DNA from: Cycas panzhihuaensis | Lineage: Eukaryota; Cycadophyta | DNA: 64,000 nucleotides | Reading direction: 5' to 3' | Assembly (NCBI GenBank): GCA_023213395.1 | Contig: CM041465.1 | Location: 234,367,741 to 234,431,740 of the forward strand | In this document: positions 49,230 to 59,650 of the stretch, piece after piece | Layout: every line of letters starts with the position of its first letter | How positions within the stretch are numbered: the stretch's first letter is position 1 | The notes under the pieces: generated by a model | What the model saw: the letters and a program-made list of their open reading frames with translations, nothing else | The model's database searches: none | What the model was told of the DNA's origin: nothing | Translations under genes and position numbers: made by a program

Positions 49230-49905
49230 AAACTCTCAATTGAAGGTGACACTAGGGAGGTAGATATAACACTCTATAGGAAACTTGTAGGTAGTCTCAT
49301 CTATAATACCAATACAAGGCCTAGTATTGCATACTCTATCGGCATTCTTATTTGTTACATGATAAATCCTAAGTAGAATCATTGGCAGGCAGCAGTGCAA
49401 GTGTTGAGATACCTTAAAACGACTGGTAAATATGGTTTATTGTATGAACTTAATTCAGACTTCAATCTTTCTGCATACATAGACTTAAACTATGAAGAAG
49501 ATAAAGATATAGGAAGATCTACATTTGGGTATGTAATATTTCTTGTAATAGTACCAATATCATGGAGATCTAGATGGCAGAAGATAGTTGCAGATTCAAT
49601 TGTCGAAGTTGAATATATTACTGCTTCTGAGACCAGCAAGGAGGTGATATGGCTTAGAAAATTATTAGAAACATTGAATATCATCTAAACAAGTCCTACT
49701 AATCTTTATATGGATAATCAATTAGTAATCTACATGGAAAAAAATCTTGTATTTTATGATTGTACCAAACACATAAGTACGAAAGTCCACAGGATTAGAG
49801 AACTTGTTCATAATGACACAATTCAACTAGAATACTACCCCACAATAGATCAAGTGGCTGATATCTTCACTAAACCACTACAAAAGGTGATGTTTGAATA
49901 GTTTC
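49230..49905 (+). pseudogene. copia-1 RNase H, decayed
   Basis: ORFs 49395-49688 and 49710-49901 lie in one frame. YRKLVGSLIYNTNTRPSIAY precedes them. AYIDLNYEEDKDIGRSTFGY corresponds to the 'SDADWAGD.D.RRSTSGY' block, VEVEYITASETSKEVIWL to the next catalytic block, and IDQVADIFTKPL is the standard C-terminal end. Confidence 0.88.
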
Positions 49906-49977
49906 GAAGGCAGCTCAACCTTAGGACCTCCATCTTTGACTGATCAATGAAGATGAAAACAAGATCATCATACTCTA

Positions 49978-50131
49978 TTCTCTTTGTGAAAACCCCTTGT
50001 GGGCACGAAAGAATAAGAGTAAGTCTCTGCTCTACCCTCTTTGTGAAAAACCCATGTGGGTACGAAAGGATAAGGGTTGTAATAATTTTAGAAAATCAGA
50101 ACCTGTGAAAACCCAAGAGGGCATAGGGGAT
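49978..50131 (+). repeat. short direct repeats in copia-1 3' UTR
   Basis: Three units spaced about 60 bp share TTTGTGAAAACCC...TGTGGGCACGAAAGAATAAG; the third is partial. They lie between RNase H and the PPT. Confidence 0.7.
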
Positions 50132-50379
50132 GATCAAACGGTACATGAAGACTTAATAGATTAAGCTGTATATTTAAGCTGCTTAGCTATCGGGCTACAT
50201 CAAAGAGCCACCGTATTTATTTTAATTTATAAAAGGGGCTATAGATCTTAGAAAGTTTGTGGGTTTTTATTCCCCATGAGGGTTTTCCCACAAAAGTGTC
50301 ATTTAGAATTTCAATATAATAATAAGGCTCAAATGAAGACCTCATAGAATAGATTTTCTTAAACTGACCTTCCAAAATT

Positions 50380-50389
50380 AAGGGGGGGA
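50380..50389 (+). other. copia-1 polypurine tract
   Basis: AAGGGGGGGA next to the 3' LTR. Confidence 0.88.
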
Positions 50390-50390
50390 T

Positions 50391-50702
50391 TGAAAGAGGT
50401 TAATGTATCAAGGTTATTTATGTAGATTAATTATATGACTTTAAGATGTATTGATTAGTATTAGTCTCTTAATGAAATATACTTTATGTGTATTTAGATG
50501 TAATTTCAGGTTCATGTCATTAGGTAGGAAAATCCTTATCTTAATACTCATCCTCAATAATAAAAGGTAAAATCTCAAGGAGGGAGTCATTATTCATTCT
50601 CACCTCCAAGCTTGCTCTTATATCTTGTTTCATCTCTTTTTCATTCTCCATTGCCATTATGTGTATGTGAGTGATTTATTCCCTAGATCCATCCTTCCTT
50701 CA
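50391..50702 (+). repeat. copia-1 3' LTR
   Basis: 312 bp, TGAAAGAGGTTAATG...CCTTCCTTCA; one 2-bp insertion and about 31 substitutions relative to the 5' copy. Confidence 0.94.
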
Positions 50703-53160
50703 AAGCAAAGGCTATTCGAAAAACTTGGCTAGTTTCTGATATATAAATCACCCTTTTACCCTTAGTAGTATGATGTTAGATAGATAAAGGCTCATCTTAA
50801 GTTATAAGGATAGTTGGACTAGCCTAATCAACTTGGGCTTTACCTTTAATTTGATTAAAAGAATGGCTAGGAGGGGTAGGCATTCATTGAGGTTAGAGAT
50901 GCCCCTTATCTCATTGGTTTTGCAGTTGAGGGGTTTGTTTAGAAGCATCATGGCTCAAGAATAAATCTTAGTGGATTGGTTGGTTTAGGTTTGATTTAAG
51001 GCTAGGTTGAGCTGGGGGATCTTAAGGGGGTACTAACTTAGGGTGCAAAGTTCAACTGTGGGCATCATCATAGGCATAATAACCATGGATAACACACCAT
51101 CTCTTCTTGAAAGAAGGTTAAGACTTCTTTTCTTAAGGAGGATTAGGACCTCCTTTCATTTATGTCATAGTTTGGTTACCTTGATGAATGGATTAAGATC
51201 CATAAGGAGGAGCTTGTGGCTTAAGGGTGAATTAATTTAATTAAAGTTTTAGATCCTTAATTGCATACTTAAATGAGTGAATAGTGGACATGAAAGAGTT
51301 AATTATTTTGTTAGTATTACTAACAAAAGGCCTAGGATCCATTAGTTGTAGCCTTTGATCTCATGGGAGGGGGGGGGGTGTCTCATAATATGAGGGAGGT
51401 CTATTAACCTTTCTAAGACTAGCTTGGATCTTAAGAGACTCAAGGGCCAAGCATTTATCTATGGATGAATCACATGTTATTGCTCTTATTTTAAAAACTT
51501 TGGTATGGACTTCAAGGTAAATAACATTTACAAAAATATCTCTCTTCAAGTCCTCATATAATATGGCCTTGGAGAAATAGAGGATATCATAAATTCATCA
51601 AACAAAATCATAATTAAGTTTATCTAGGCCTTGCTTAAGAGAGAGAAAAGCCTTGGCCCCACTTTAAAATAGACATGCTCCATCGAAATAGTTGACGAAG
51701 GTGTCAACTAATTGTTAAAAGCATAATATAGAATGGGTGGGGGGGGGGTGATACAACCAATTTAGAGTATGTCCCTAAAGAGATCTCAGAAATAACTTTA
51801 TCAAAATATGATCATAGGCACAATAATTAATGTACTCCATGGCAAATGCCATGATATGACCTATGGGGTCTTATGAGGATGTGCCTTCAAATTTTGGTGT
51901 TTTTAATAGATGATAGGGTAGGTTGGTCCTCAATGCTTCCATAAAAGGAGGACTACTCCTATATTCCATAAAGGGGCATGCCATTGGTTAGGCTAAAGGA
52001 TTAGGATGATGATAAGAAGGTTGGGGAAAGTAACCTAGTTAGGATTAAGGTATAGGATAAGGAGGATACCCTTACGAATAAGATACATATGGAGATGTAG
52101 ATTGAGGAATGCCCCTAACCTAATGGGAAAGCATGATGCCTAGATAAGTGTAGGAGGTATATGGAGGTGGACCACGGTAACCTAGAATACCATAGAGGGG
52201 GGTTTTAGTCAAATGGATTCACTTAAACTATCACCCCTTATGGACGGCATAAGGGGGGAATGGGTGGTGTCACCAATGACACCTAATAAGAATGAACTAG
52301 TAAGACTAAATAGGAGGGATGACTTTGTAGGGGTGGAGAGGGTCCACACTATACATAAAGAAGGGATGACATCTACTATGCCCCCACTATTGGGTTGTAT
52401 ATCCTAATGGGATATACAAGGCAAGGTTAGTATGATGTATATGAGGATAAGGTGTAGGACCTCGATTAGGTCTCATATAGTGAGGATAAGAAGGGATGGA
52501 AGGGATGATATATGGAACCCAAGTTGTGTTGGTTATGAAATGGATGCTTGTAATAGGGGTGTAAGGGAGGTAGTTTGGGAGACTTGGGGAGAAAGTTTAG
52601 GGTAATATGAGATGACTTAAGCCCCATCCCATGTGATGGATTAATAAAGGAAGAGGAGGTAGGAATGGCTTATGTAAGTAGAGCCATAGACTAAGCCAGA
52701 ACTTAGGGTAGGGAGTGACATTGTGTAGATTGAGTGGGAGTAGGGATAGTGGTAGAAGAGGTCAAGGCATTGAAGAGTAGGTGTTATGACTAAGAAGGAG
52801 TTGATTCACCTACTGTCACCTTGAAACGGGCCCTTAAGGCTTCCATGGTATCCCATTGGGAAGTGTGAGTTTGATTAGGGGTGGAGACATACTCAACCTC
52901 ATGACCCTACTTGAGAAAGAAGGAATGGGTGGATGATTCATGAGCTTGCAAAGGTTCTTAAAGGGGAATGGTCTTAATGATGTGAGGGAAGGGCCCTAAC
53001 AGGTTCTAGTAAGCCCCTTTGGCTTCTTAGCCTAGGTAAAGGGGGTTTACTTCATGAGAATAGAAGTATTAAGATAGTGTTACTCTTAAGTAAATGGTTG
53101 ATAGAGGTCTTGAGAATATAAGGGGTCATGTAACCCTTCTAAAGGAATGTAGTTAGCCAT
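50703..53160 (-). pseudogene. F1 gag, decayed (N-terminal and capsid part)
   Basis: ATG 53160 starts MANYIPLEGLHDPLYSQD. A long Pro/Tyr-rich N-terminal region follows (for example GYRGPPPYTSYTYLG near 52170). The capsid block lies at about 51900-51360: KTPKFEGTSS*DPIGHIMAF, HTLNWLYHPPP, QLVDTFVNYFDGACLF and the ORF at 51549 (KRDIFVNVIYLEVHTKVF). This matches the 'FDG..DP..H...F......D.LL...F..SL.G.A..WF..LP..SI.SF.QL...F...F' pattern of Tat/Athila-type Gag. Copia-1 interrupts it at 50702, and the reading resumes at 43152. Confidence 0.72.
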
Positions 53161-54829
53161 GATGACAATTAGTTATTCAGATAGGGGAATAACCTAAATT
53201 ATGTTTAAGAGGAGGAAGTTTATGAAGGTGATGAGAGAATTATTATATGTAGGTGGCCATGGAGAAGGTGTTATAGGTAGGGGAAATGTACCCTAATTCT
53301 TATGGATGGGAGTAATATGTGTGAGGGACCCTTACACAACAAGGTAATATGAACATCCTAACTCAAGGGGGAAAAGCAAAAGGGAGAAGGGATAGGGGTG
53401 AAGTAATGCTAAGCCAACACTTGACTAGTGAGTCCCTAGTATAGTCACTAGTGAATGTGATCTAACAGGGGGAAGAACACATAAACACAACCAAACAATG
53501 GGTCCCTAGGGCATTAAAGGATCATGTGAGGATGGGCCTAATAAAATACCCCTTGTAGGGTGTTCATGCATCCCTTAGATGCTTTCATGAGATCTAAAAC
53601 AAGTTTTTTCATAATTATTTAAGGATTAATTGGTAACACTAGTATGTGCACATGTCTAATGTGGTTTAAAAGGGGTGCAAAACTATGGAAATCTAGTTAC
53701 TAAGCACATAACTAATGTAACTACATGCACTTTGTAATTACATGCATCTAGTAAATAATCTTAACTAACATGCATAATTTAGCCTTATGAGTGTGATGGA
53801 TTACAACAATTATGATCCTCTTTTTTTATTAGGCCCTTGTGTATACAAACAATCCTACTCAAAAGAAATATACTATGTGATGAAATTCATGATGGAAAGG
53901 AGTAAACATTATCCTTTTGAGGTTTTGTTTTCTTTTTTCTTACTTTTTTCTCTCATTTTTTTATGTTTTTCTTTTAGAAAATAAGAACTAAGTCCTATAA
54001 GACAAGGGTGGGGAGAGAGATAGAGAGAGAAAGAGATCATCTAAATAAACAAGTCATAAATGAGCCTATCTACCTCTGTCTCCACCTTTTTCCTTTACTT
54101 TTTATTTTTGGAAAAGAGAAAACAATAGTGAGATGGATTTTAGTTTTCTTTTAGAAGTGAAGGTGAGTAGGGTACCTAGAGGAACACTTAGTCTTTTGAG
54201 TTATATTTTTCACATGGTCTCCTTCCTCTCCATTCCACTAAAAAGTGCTCAAAATATTGTTAAACAAATGTGTAATATATATATATATATATATATATAT
54301 ATGCTAAAATTCTAAGGAGATTTGACAACATTTTTGCTTGCTAGATTGCTATTATGATGGAAAAAAGAATGCAAAGTGACACTAAAATTTATTAGAAAGC
54401 TTGAATCCACTTGAAACAAATCTTACCTTACTTACTCAACCTTGTGGTGAAAATCCAATAGCATGCAAGTTATGCAACAGACACTCTAATAGTCAAAAGA
54501 GAATTGAAGAGAGATGAAAAGTTGGTTTGGAAGGTTTTAGATCCTCCAAGATTCTCTAAACACTTACAATGGTCTCAATATGTTCAATTGTAATCACATC
54601 AAAGAGCATAGGCCACATAAAGAAAACAAGAGTTAAGGCTATGGAAAATATACCAAAACTTGCTGAGAAATTACTATCATGAAGATACAAACTATAGGCT
54701 TGGTGAGATAAATATTAGAGCCTAAAAAATAGCTCCTATATCTCCCAAGTATGATGATAAACTAAGTGCCAGTTGGTTGAACTTTCTTCCTACAAAGTCA
54801 ATTAACCCATAGACAACAAAATAAGTAAG
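53161..54829. other. F1 5' leader (between LTR-D and gag)
   Basis: A+T-rich, without a convincing domain on either strand; includes an (AT)14 tract at 54275-54302 and a purine-rich AGAGAGATAGAGAGAG stretch near 54015. A PBS could not be identified with confidence. Confidence 0.4.
54275..54302. repeat. (AT)14 microsatellite
   Basis: Uninterrupted AT dinucleotides. Confidence 0.95.
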
Positions 54830-55802
54830 ACAAAAGGCAAGAACAAAGCTAGAAAGAGGTGAGTAAAGTAATAACTCACCTAAAATAAAAACGATAAATA
54901 AACTAAGAAATTACCTTACCAATGGAGTATTGGGGAGGAAAACATCATTTCAAATAATGAAAGTGAATCCAATGACTTAAATTCTTTGACTAAAGGATGC
55001 ATTAATATAACTAGTTACGTAATCTATAAGCTAAGATAAAATGCAAGTGTGTAGATTAATACTAACTCCCAAGTCTAATAGAAATTTGGCAGCATAATGG
55101 TAGTACCATCATATAAGTTCCTAAGCTCCCCTTCTAATAGAAAAATGAGAGTGGAAATAAGGATCTTTGATGTGACAAGGCCCCTTGGTCTGAGGAAAAC
55201 TGATAAGGGAGGATTTATGATTGACAAATACCATCCTTAGATTACACAGGTGTAATAAATACATTATCTATCACCCTTAAGATTTTTTTTAGGTAGGTGA
55301 TAGTCATATTGTAAAGTTTTTCATGGTGCCATGAATAACTTTGTAGTGCTACTTTGCTCTTATAATAACAATAATATGTTGGCTAGAAATCAAAGTGGGT
55401 AAGTATCAATTAATATGTCATATAAAAATAATCATAGGATGAGCTAGAAAGAAAGAAAACAATGAAAATTGAGGCAAAAATAAAGGTATAATTAGGAGAA
55501 TGATGAAAAGATAAGATAAATGACAAGGTAAATGGGTCGACAAAACTCTGTAAGAGTACTAAACAACCTTTATTAACTTGACAAGCCAAATAAGTGGACT
55601 CAACAACCATTGACCAAGGCTAAACTCATCATCAACTAAAGAAGAAACATGGCTCACCAAGCCAATAAGTATGCAAACAAAAGCACACATCTATAATGTA
55701 ATGATGTTACATGATAAGCAATGAATAAGATAGAAAGGTGGATATATGCCTTCACTTACATATCATTGTGATGTTCATGTTATTCCTAGCTTATAGGAAA
55801 TA
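54830..55802 (-). repeat. LTR-D right copy (F1 5' LTR)
   Basis: About 970 bp, matching 32615-32996 plus 37815-38536. It shows the uninterrupted form of the site into which copia-2 inserted in the other copy, although that copy also carries about 90 bp of extra sequence around the insertion. Left boundary approximate. Confidence 0.7.
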
Positions 55803-55867
55803 GAATATATTAGAGAGGAGTTATGTATTATGGATAAGGTTGATGAGAGTACTCAAGTCTAGGACCA

Positions 55868-58425
55868 TGGACGCGCGTCTATGGGATAGCTACCTAACTA
55901 ATAGGTGTGGTGAGAGTGGGTGGTGATATGACTGAAGGTGAAACCTATGAGGAAAGTAATTACCACGCAGAGCGCCCCGTGCACCGGAGTGCGAGTTCAG
56001 GATTTGTAATGGAATATGGCTACTATCAGGTGATCCTCCACCACTCTGAATAAAGGGTGAAGATGCGTAGGGAAAACCTGGGGTTGCCCTAGGGATAGAA
56101 CCCTCCCACCCTTGGGAGGCCAGAAGGGGAAGGAGAAGATCCAAGGGCAATAGATCAAGAGTGTGCAAAAGTAAACTAACAGGGTACACAAGTAATGTGG
56201 GAGGCAAGAAACTTGTGCGGTTAAGAAGAGAAGAGGAAAGGTAGAGGAGAGGGATTCCTATAAACTTTCTTATAGATGGCAAAGGTGTGTATAGTAAGAC
56301 AAATGAAACATAACCAAATGCAAGACCAAATTTCCCTTTTATTTTCCAATGTGCTAATTACTAAAGGAGAAATCAAAAGGAAAAAAGGGGTAGCAAGGTG
56401 GAGTGAAATGTGCACCTGGACCGAGGGCGTGCGTGACGGAGGCCTTCTTGAAGGGCACCAAGCTTCTCCACGTGGCGCGTTAGATGCGGGATGTTGCGGC
56501 GGATTGAAAAGGGGCTCCCTTACCTTCCCTGGAAAAATAAATGTGATGCCAAAGAAAGGAAGGAAGCAAAAGCTAGTAAATGAAGAAATACGAAAGTACA
56601 ATGTATACAAGGGTACTTACCGGCAATGGGGCTAACGGACGATATCCTCTACGCTCCCTAAGTACCTGCAAGCAATGGAAATTTCTCCCTTCCCGGAGGA
56701 AGCATACTAACATGCAATACAAGATTCTAACAATACATGTCTAAATAGTACAAATGTGAATCTAAATACACATGCGTTAGTATCAATCCAACAATGAAAG
56801 TACACAAAAGAGAGTAACCAAAGCGAAAGTAAATGATAAGTGTGCCTCAGAGTGGCCCACCTCCCGCAAATGGTGCCCTAACCTCCCCTAAGAGCCATAA
56901 GGCAGCGAGGGCAAGGCCAAGAGCAAGGGCTGGAAACGGCAACGAGGAGGCAAAGAGGGGCCAAGGAAAACCTACGGCAAACTGGGATGCTATGAAGAGC
57001 AAACCGGGCAGCCGGGAAGAAAGTTGGGCAAAGACTAGTGGTTAGGACTTATGAATGTTACCCAAACCTGAACAAACACCCTCAAATCAGTGCTACAACT
57101 TGTGATAGCACTGGTTTTAGTAACCAAAAGAGGGCCTACGAACCCTTGCTTGCATGCCAAGGGCAGCATGGGGCGAGAGGGAGGCTTTATAGGGCTTAGA
57201 GCTGCTTAGGGAGCGTGGAAGGTGGTACAGAATCCACCCAGCTCCTCCCAAAAGCCTATGCCAACCCTCAACATCGCTGCCTTGAGCAGCAAACGTAGGC
57301 AAGAGGCATAAAGGAAGTGGCAAAACAGCCCACCAAAAGGAAAAGAACCAAACTCACAAGGACAAGCAAGGAGCAGGCAAGATGGATCATTAATATCACA
57401 AAGAAAACAATGTAAATCAAGAGATACCTGAGTGCGGGAGGCAAGAGACTTGCCTCAGCCAAGGAGCAGCGAAGAGGGGATGAGAAATCAGCCCAGATCT
57501 CGAGGCATGATGGGTTTTAGACCTGCTAAGGAGGTTGGGAGGAAACACACACTTGGAGCACTTGTGGGTGCACAGGTAAAGATCTACTGGAACCTCTCCA
57601 AGGGGCCCTCTCCAAGGTGCATGAGGGGCTGGGAGAATGTCCTAGCCACACCAAAGGAGAGCAGGGCATTGTAGGAGGGACACAGGTCTTGTGATAGCAG
57701 CAGTGAGCAGTGGGAAGAAGAGCGAGCACTGTGTGTTTCCTTGAGGAGCAATTCAAGAATGAGCCAAAAAGTTCCAAAAATGAGTAATTCATGCCTTAGA
57801 TAGCCAACCTAAACCCTAAAACGAACGATTAGGGCGTGGCTAGGAGAGATTCAAGTCGCGAGCCACGTGGCAGTTTTGCAGTAAATGCGAAATTGCCACG
57901 GCGGAATTAAAAAATAAATTATGGCGTCATCTTTGCAAACTCTTGATGATCGCGAATATTCGTGATGCAGATCTAGAGAGAGAAATAGGCCTGGCCAGCC
58001 AGCCTAGGCTGGGGGCAGATGGAAAAAGGGGCCAATGGGGGCTGAGACACCTACCCAGGGGCAAACAAGCCAACAAACGGGTCCAATAGAGTAAAAATAG
58101 GACTTAAGGAACGTGGCAGGTCAACCAAAAGATGACGGGTCATCATACAAGCTGAGGTGGCACAAACCTAGTGGATCTTAAAGTGAGGAGGGCAGATGCG
58201 GGAAGTGAAGTGGCCACCAGGGTGCCACACTCGCTGAGAGTGTGCCCCTGCTATAGTCGTCATAGGCTAGAATAAGTGTGGACGACGATAAAGTCGCCCA
58301 CGAAGCCACACACATGCAGACATGCAAGCAAACACTCCTCAAATGAAAGCGATGACAATGCGAGAAACATACCTGCACTTACCTGAGTCGGTGATTTCGT
58401 ATCCATTCCCGGAAGCCAGGAAACA
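55868..58425. mobile_element. G+C- and CpG-rich 2558-bp insertion, probable solo LTR
   Basis: The block starts TGGACGCGCG and ends GGAAACA, with TG...CA termini, and is flanked by identical GACCA at 55863-55867 and 58426-58430. TG...CA plus a 5-bp TSD is the signature of LTR-retrotransposon integration. No terminal direct repeat pair, PBS or PPT was found inside, and no pol or gag motif, so a solo LTR is the simplest reading. Composition is clearly richer in G+C and CpG than all surrounding sequence (for example CGCAGAGCGCCCCGTGCACC near 55965). On the minus strand it has splice-donor-like sites, such as CAGGTAAGT at 58377-58385. ORFs of 60-130 codons on both strands show no family resemblance. 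Orientation is undetermined. It interrupts the gag region of F2. Confidence 0.7.
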
Positions 58426-58430
58426 GACCA

Positions 58431-59427
58431 TAAAATGAATTAAGCCCTCTAATAAGTCTAAGAATCTACTACTAGTGAATGTATTAGTCAAATGAATATA
58501 AATGTGAGAGCTCCCCATTGTGCCTCATACTCTGGCATAAGTATTATATGTGGGACATGGGGGAGTAGATGGTATAGGCCTTTATGATATAGGAAAATAG
58601 GTGATCTCGCACTATGTGTTATGTTTTGAGGAGGTGAGGTATAAAGATTCCTTTGATTAGGGTAAGAGACACCATAAGAAGAGTTGGATCCACTAGTAAG
58701 TGGAACCTATGGAGTGATGTGGATGCTTGATATGGGTATGCTAAGCTAAACAATTACTCTTAAGTAGAACTCTCAAGTAGGACATCAAATGAAATAGAGG
58801 GCATAGGAGGAATGTGCACTCCTCCTTACATCATATTAATGAGAAATTAAGATTGAGAGTGAACTGACCTAACATCTCTTATCTCATTAGGTGGGACAAG
58901 AAGTGCCTTTAAGGTAGGAGGATGAGAAGGACAAGGAGAAGGTGGAATATTGGATGTGTGGGGATGCTTAGCATGAGGGGGTTGATGGTCCTAAGAAGGA
59001 GGATCAGGTTGCTCTTAATGAGGGTGAAGGAGAAGATGTGAAGATGATGTCATGAGGTGGGTGTCTTGATGAAAATGATCTTAATATCTTGGGATGGGGA
59101 TAGCAGAAGGAATCTTAGTGAGAACAGGCTTTGAAAATGAATGAACAACATAAACAATATGATCATCTTCTTAAATAGCAGAGTAGACTACCAAGGATGG
59201 ATTCCCCAAGGTGGTTGGGAATCTTCAGGATAACCTTGCTCTATAGGGACTTCATATAAATCAATAGAGCTCTCAAGAGGGTAGACATATGTCTTATAGT
59301 CCTTATACCTAGGATAGTCTTCATGAGGTTCATACTCTTAATAGTAATCATACTCAAATTCCTAAGGAGGGAGGCCTTGTTACCTCCTTGATATTTTAGG
59401 CTTAGTCTAGTGAGGAGGGATATCCAT
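58431..59427 (-). pseudogene. F2 gag N-terminal region, decayed
   Basis: ATG at 59427 (minus) starts MDIPPH*TKPKISRR*QGLP. A Tyr/Glu/Pro-rich segment follows in the same frame (EYDYY*EYEPHEDYPRYKDY, YVYPLESSIDLYEVPIEQGY, EDSQPPWGIHPW). A Pro/His-rich part then appears in a shifted frame (SNIPPSPCPSHPPTLKALL). The layout resembles the Pro/Tyr-rich Gag start of F1, though I could not align the two residue by residue. It is cut by the CpG-rich solo LTR at 58425; the continuation at 55867-55803 is short and ends at F1. The capsid part of F2 was not found. Confidence 0.5.
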
Positions 59428-59650
59428 TAGAATGGGGACACAAAATTATTAATGTAAGATCAAAGAGAGGATGAATCCTAGGTAAGAATAAAGAGATTTA
59501 TCTAATCTAAGAAGCAATAAAGTAGAAAGAAAAGCCAATTAAGTGAAATTATTTTGTAAAGATCATAAGTAAATGTGAAAGATGTGGGTCTAGAATATGC
59601 AACTAGGAAGCTTTAAAAATTATCAAGGATGGTCACTAGAAATGGTGCAT
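59428..59650 (-). other. F2 5' leader and primer-binding site
   Basis: On the minus strand LTR-C is followed by ATGCACCATTTCTAGTGACC, the counterpart of TGACACCATTTTTTATGACC beside LTR-A. Both look like worn versions of a TGGCGCC-type PBS, common in plant gypsy elements. The leader is about 220 bases before the gag ATG. Confidence 0.45.

Larger units (their letters stand above)
43158..50702 (+). mobile_element. copia-1: Ty1/copia retrotransposon, 7545 bp, near full length but decayed
   Basis: LTRs 43158-43467 and 50391-50702 (310 and 312 bp) with TG...CA ends, an exact initiator tRNA-Met PBS, a PPT, and flanks GAGCA/AAGCA (4 of 5 identical). I count about 31 differences between the LTRs, roughly 10%; all but about three are transitions. 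Copia domain order gag, protease, integrase, RT, RNase H is readable on the plus strand. It lies inside the Gag region of F1, whose reading continues on both sides. Confidence 0.93.
32615..55802 (-). mobile_element. element F1: minus-strand gypsy-type gag-protease element, nested in F2
   Basis: LTR-D copies lie at both ends (left one split by copia-2). Immediately right of the left copy the plus strand has TACCCCCTTAG, i.e. a minus-strand PPT at about 38537-38546. Gag starts at 53160 on the minus strand, is interrupted by copia-1 (43158-50702), and resumes at 43152 leading into a protease block. From 41663 to the PPT the sequence is noncoding. Without its insertions F1 is about 10.8 kb. RT, RNase H and integrase were not found, which suggests a non-autonomous element. 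No TSD could be fixed and the left edge is uncertain by tens of bases. Confidence 0.55.

Noticed and set aside
55890-58378. Several 60-130 codon ORFs on both strands in the G+C-rich block as host gene exons
   Set aside because: Open frames are expected by chance at higher G+C; translations overlap on both strands and none shows a recognisable domain. TSD and TG...CA ends favour a solo LTR.
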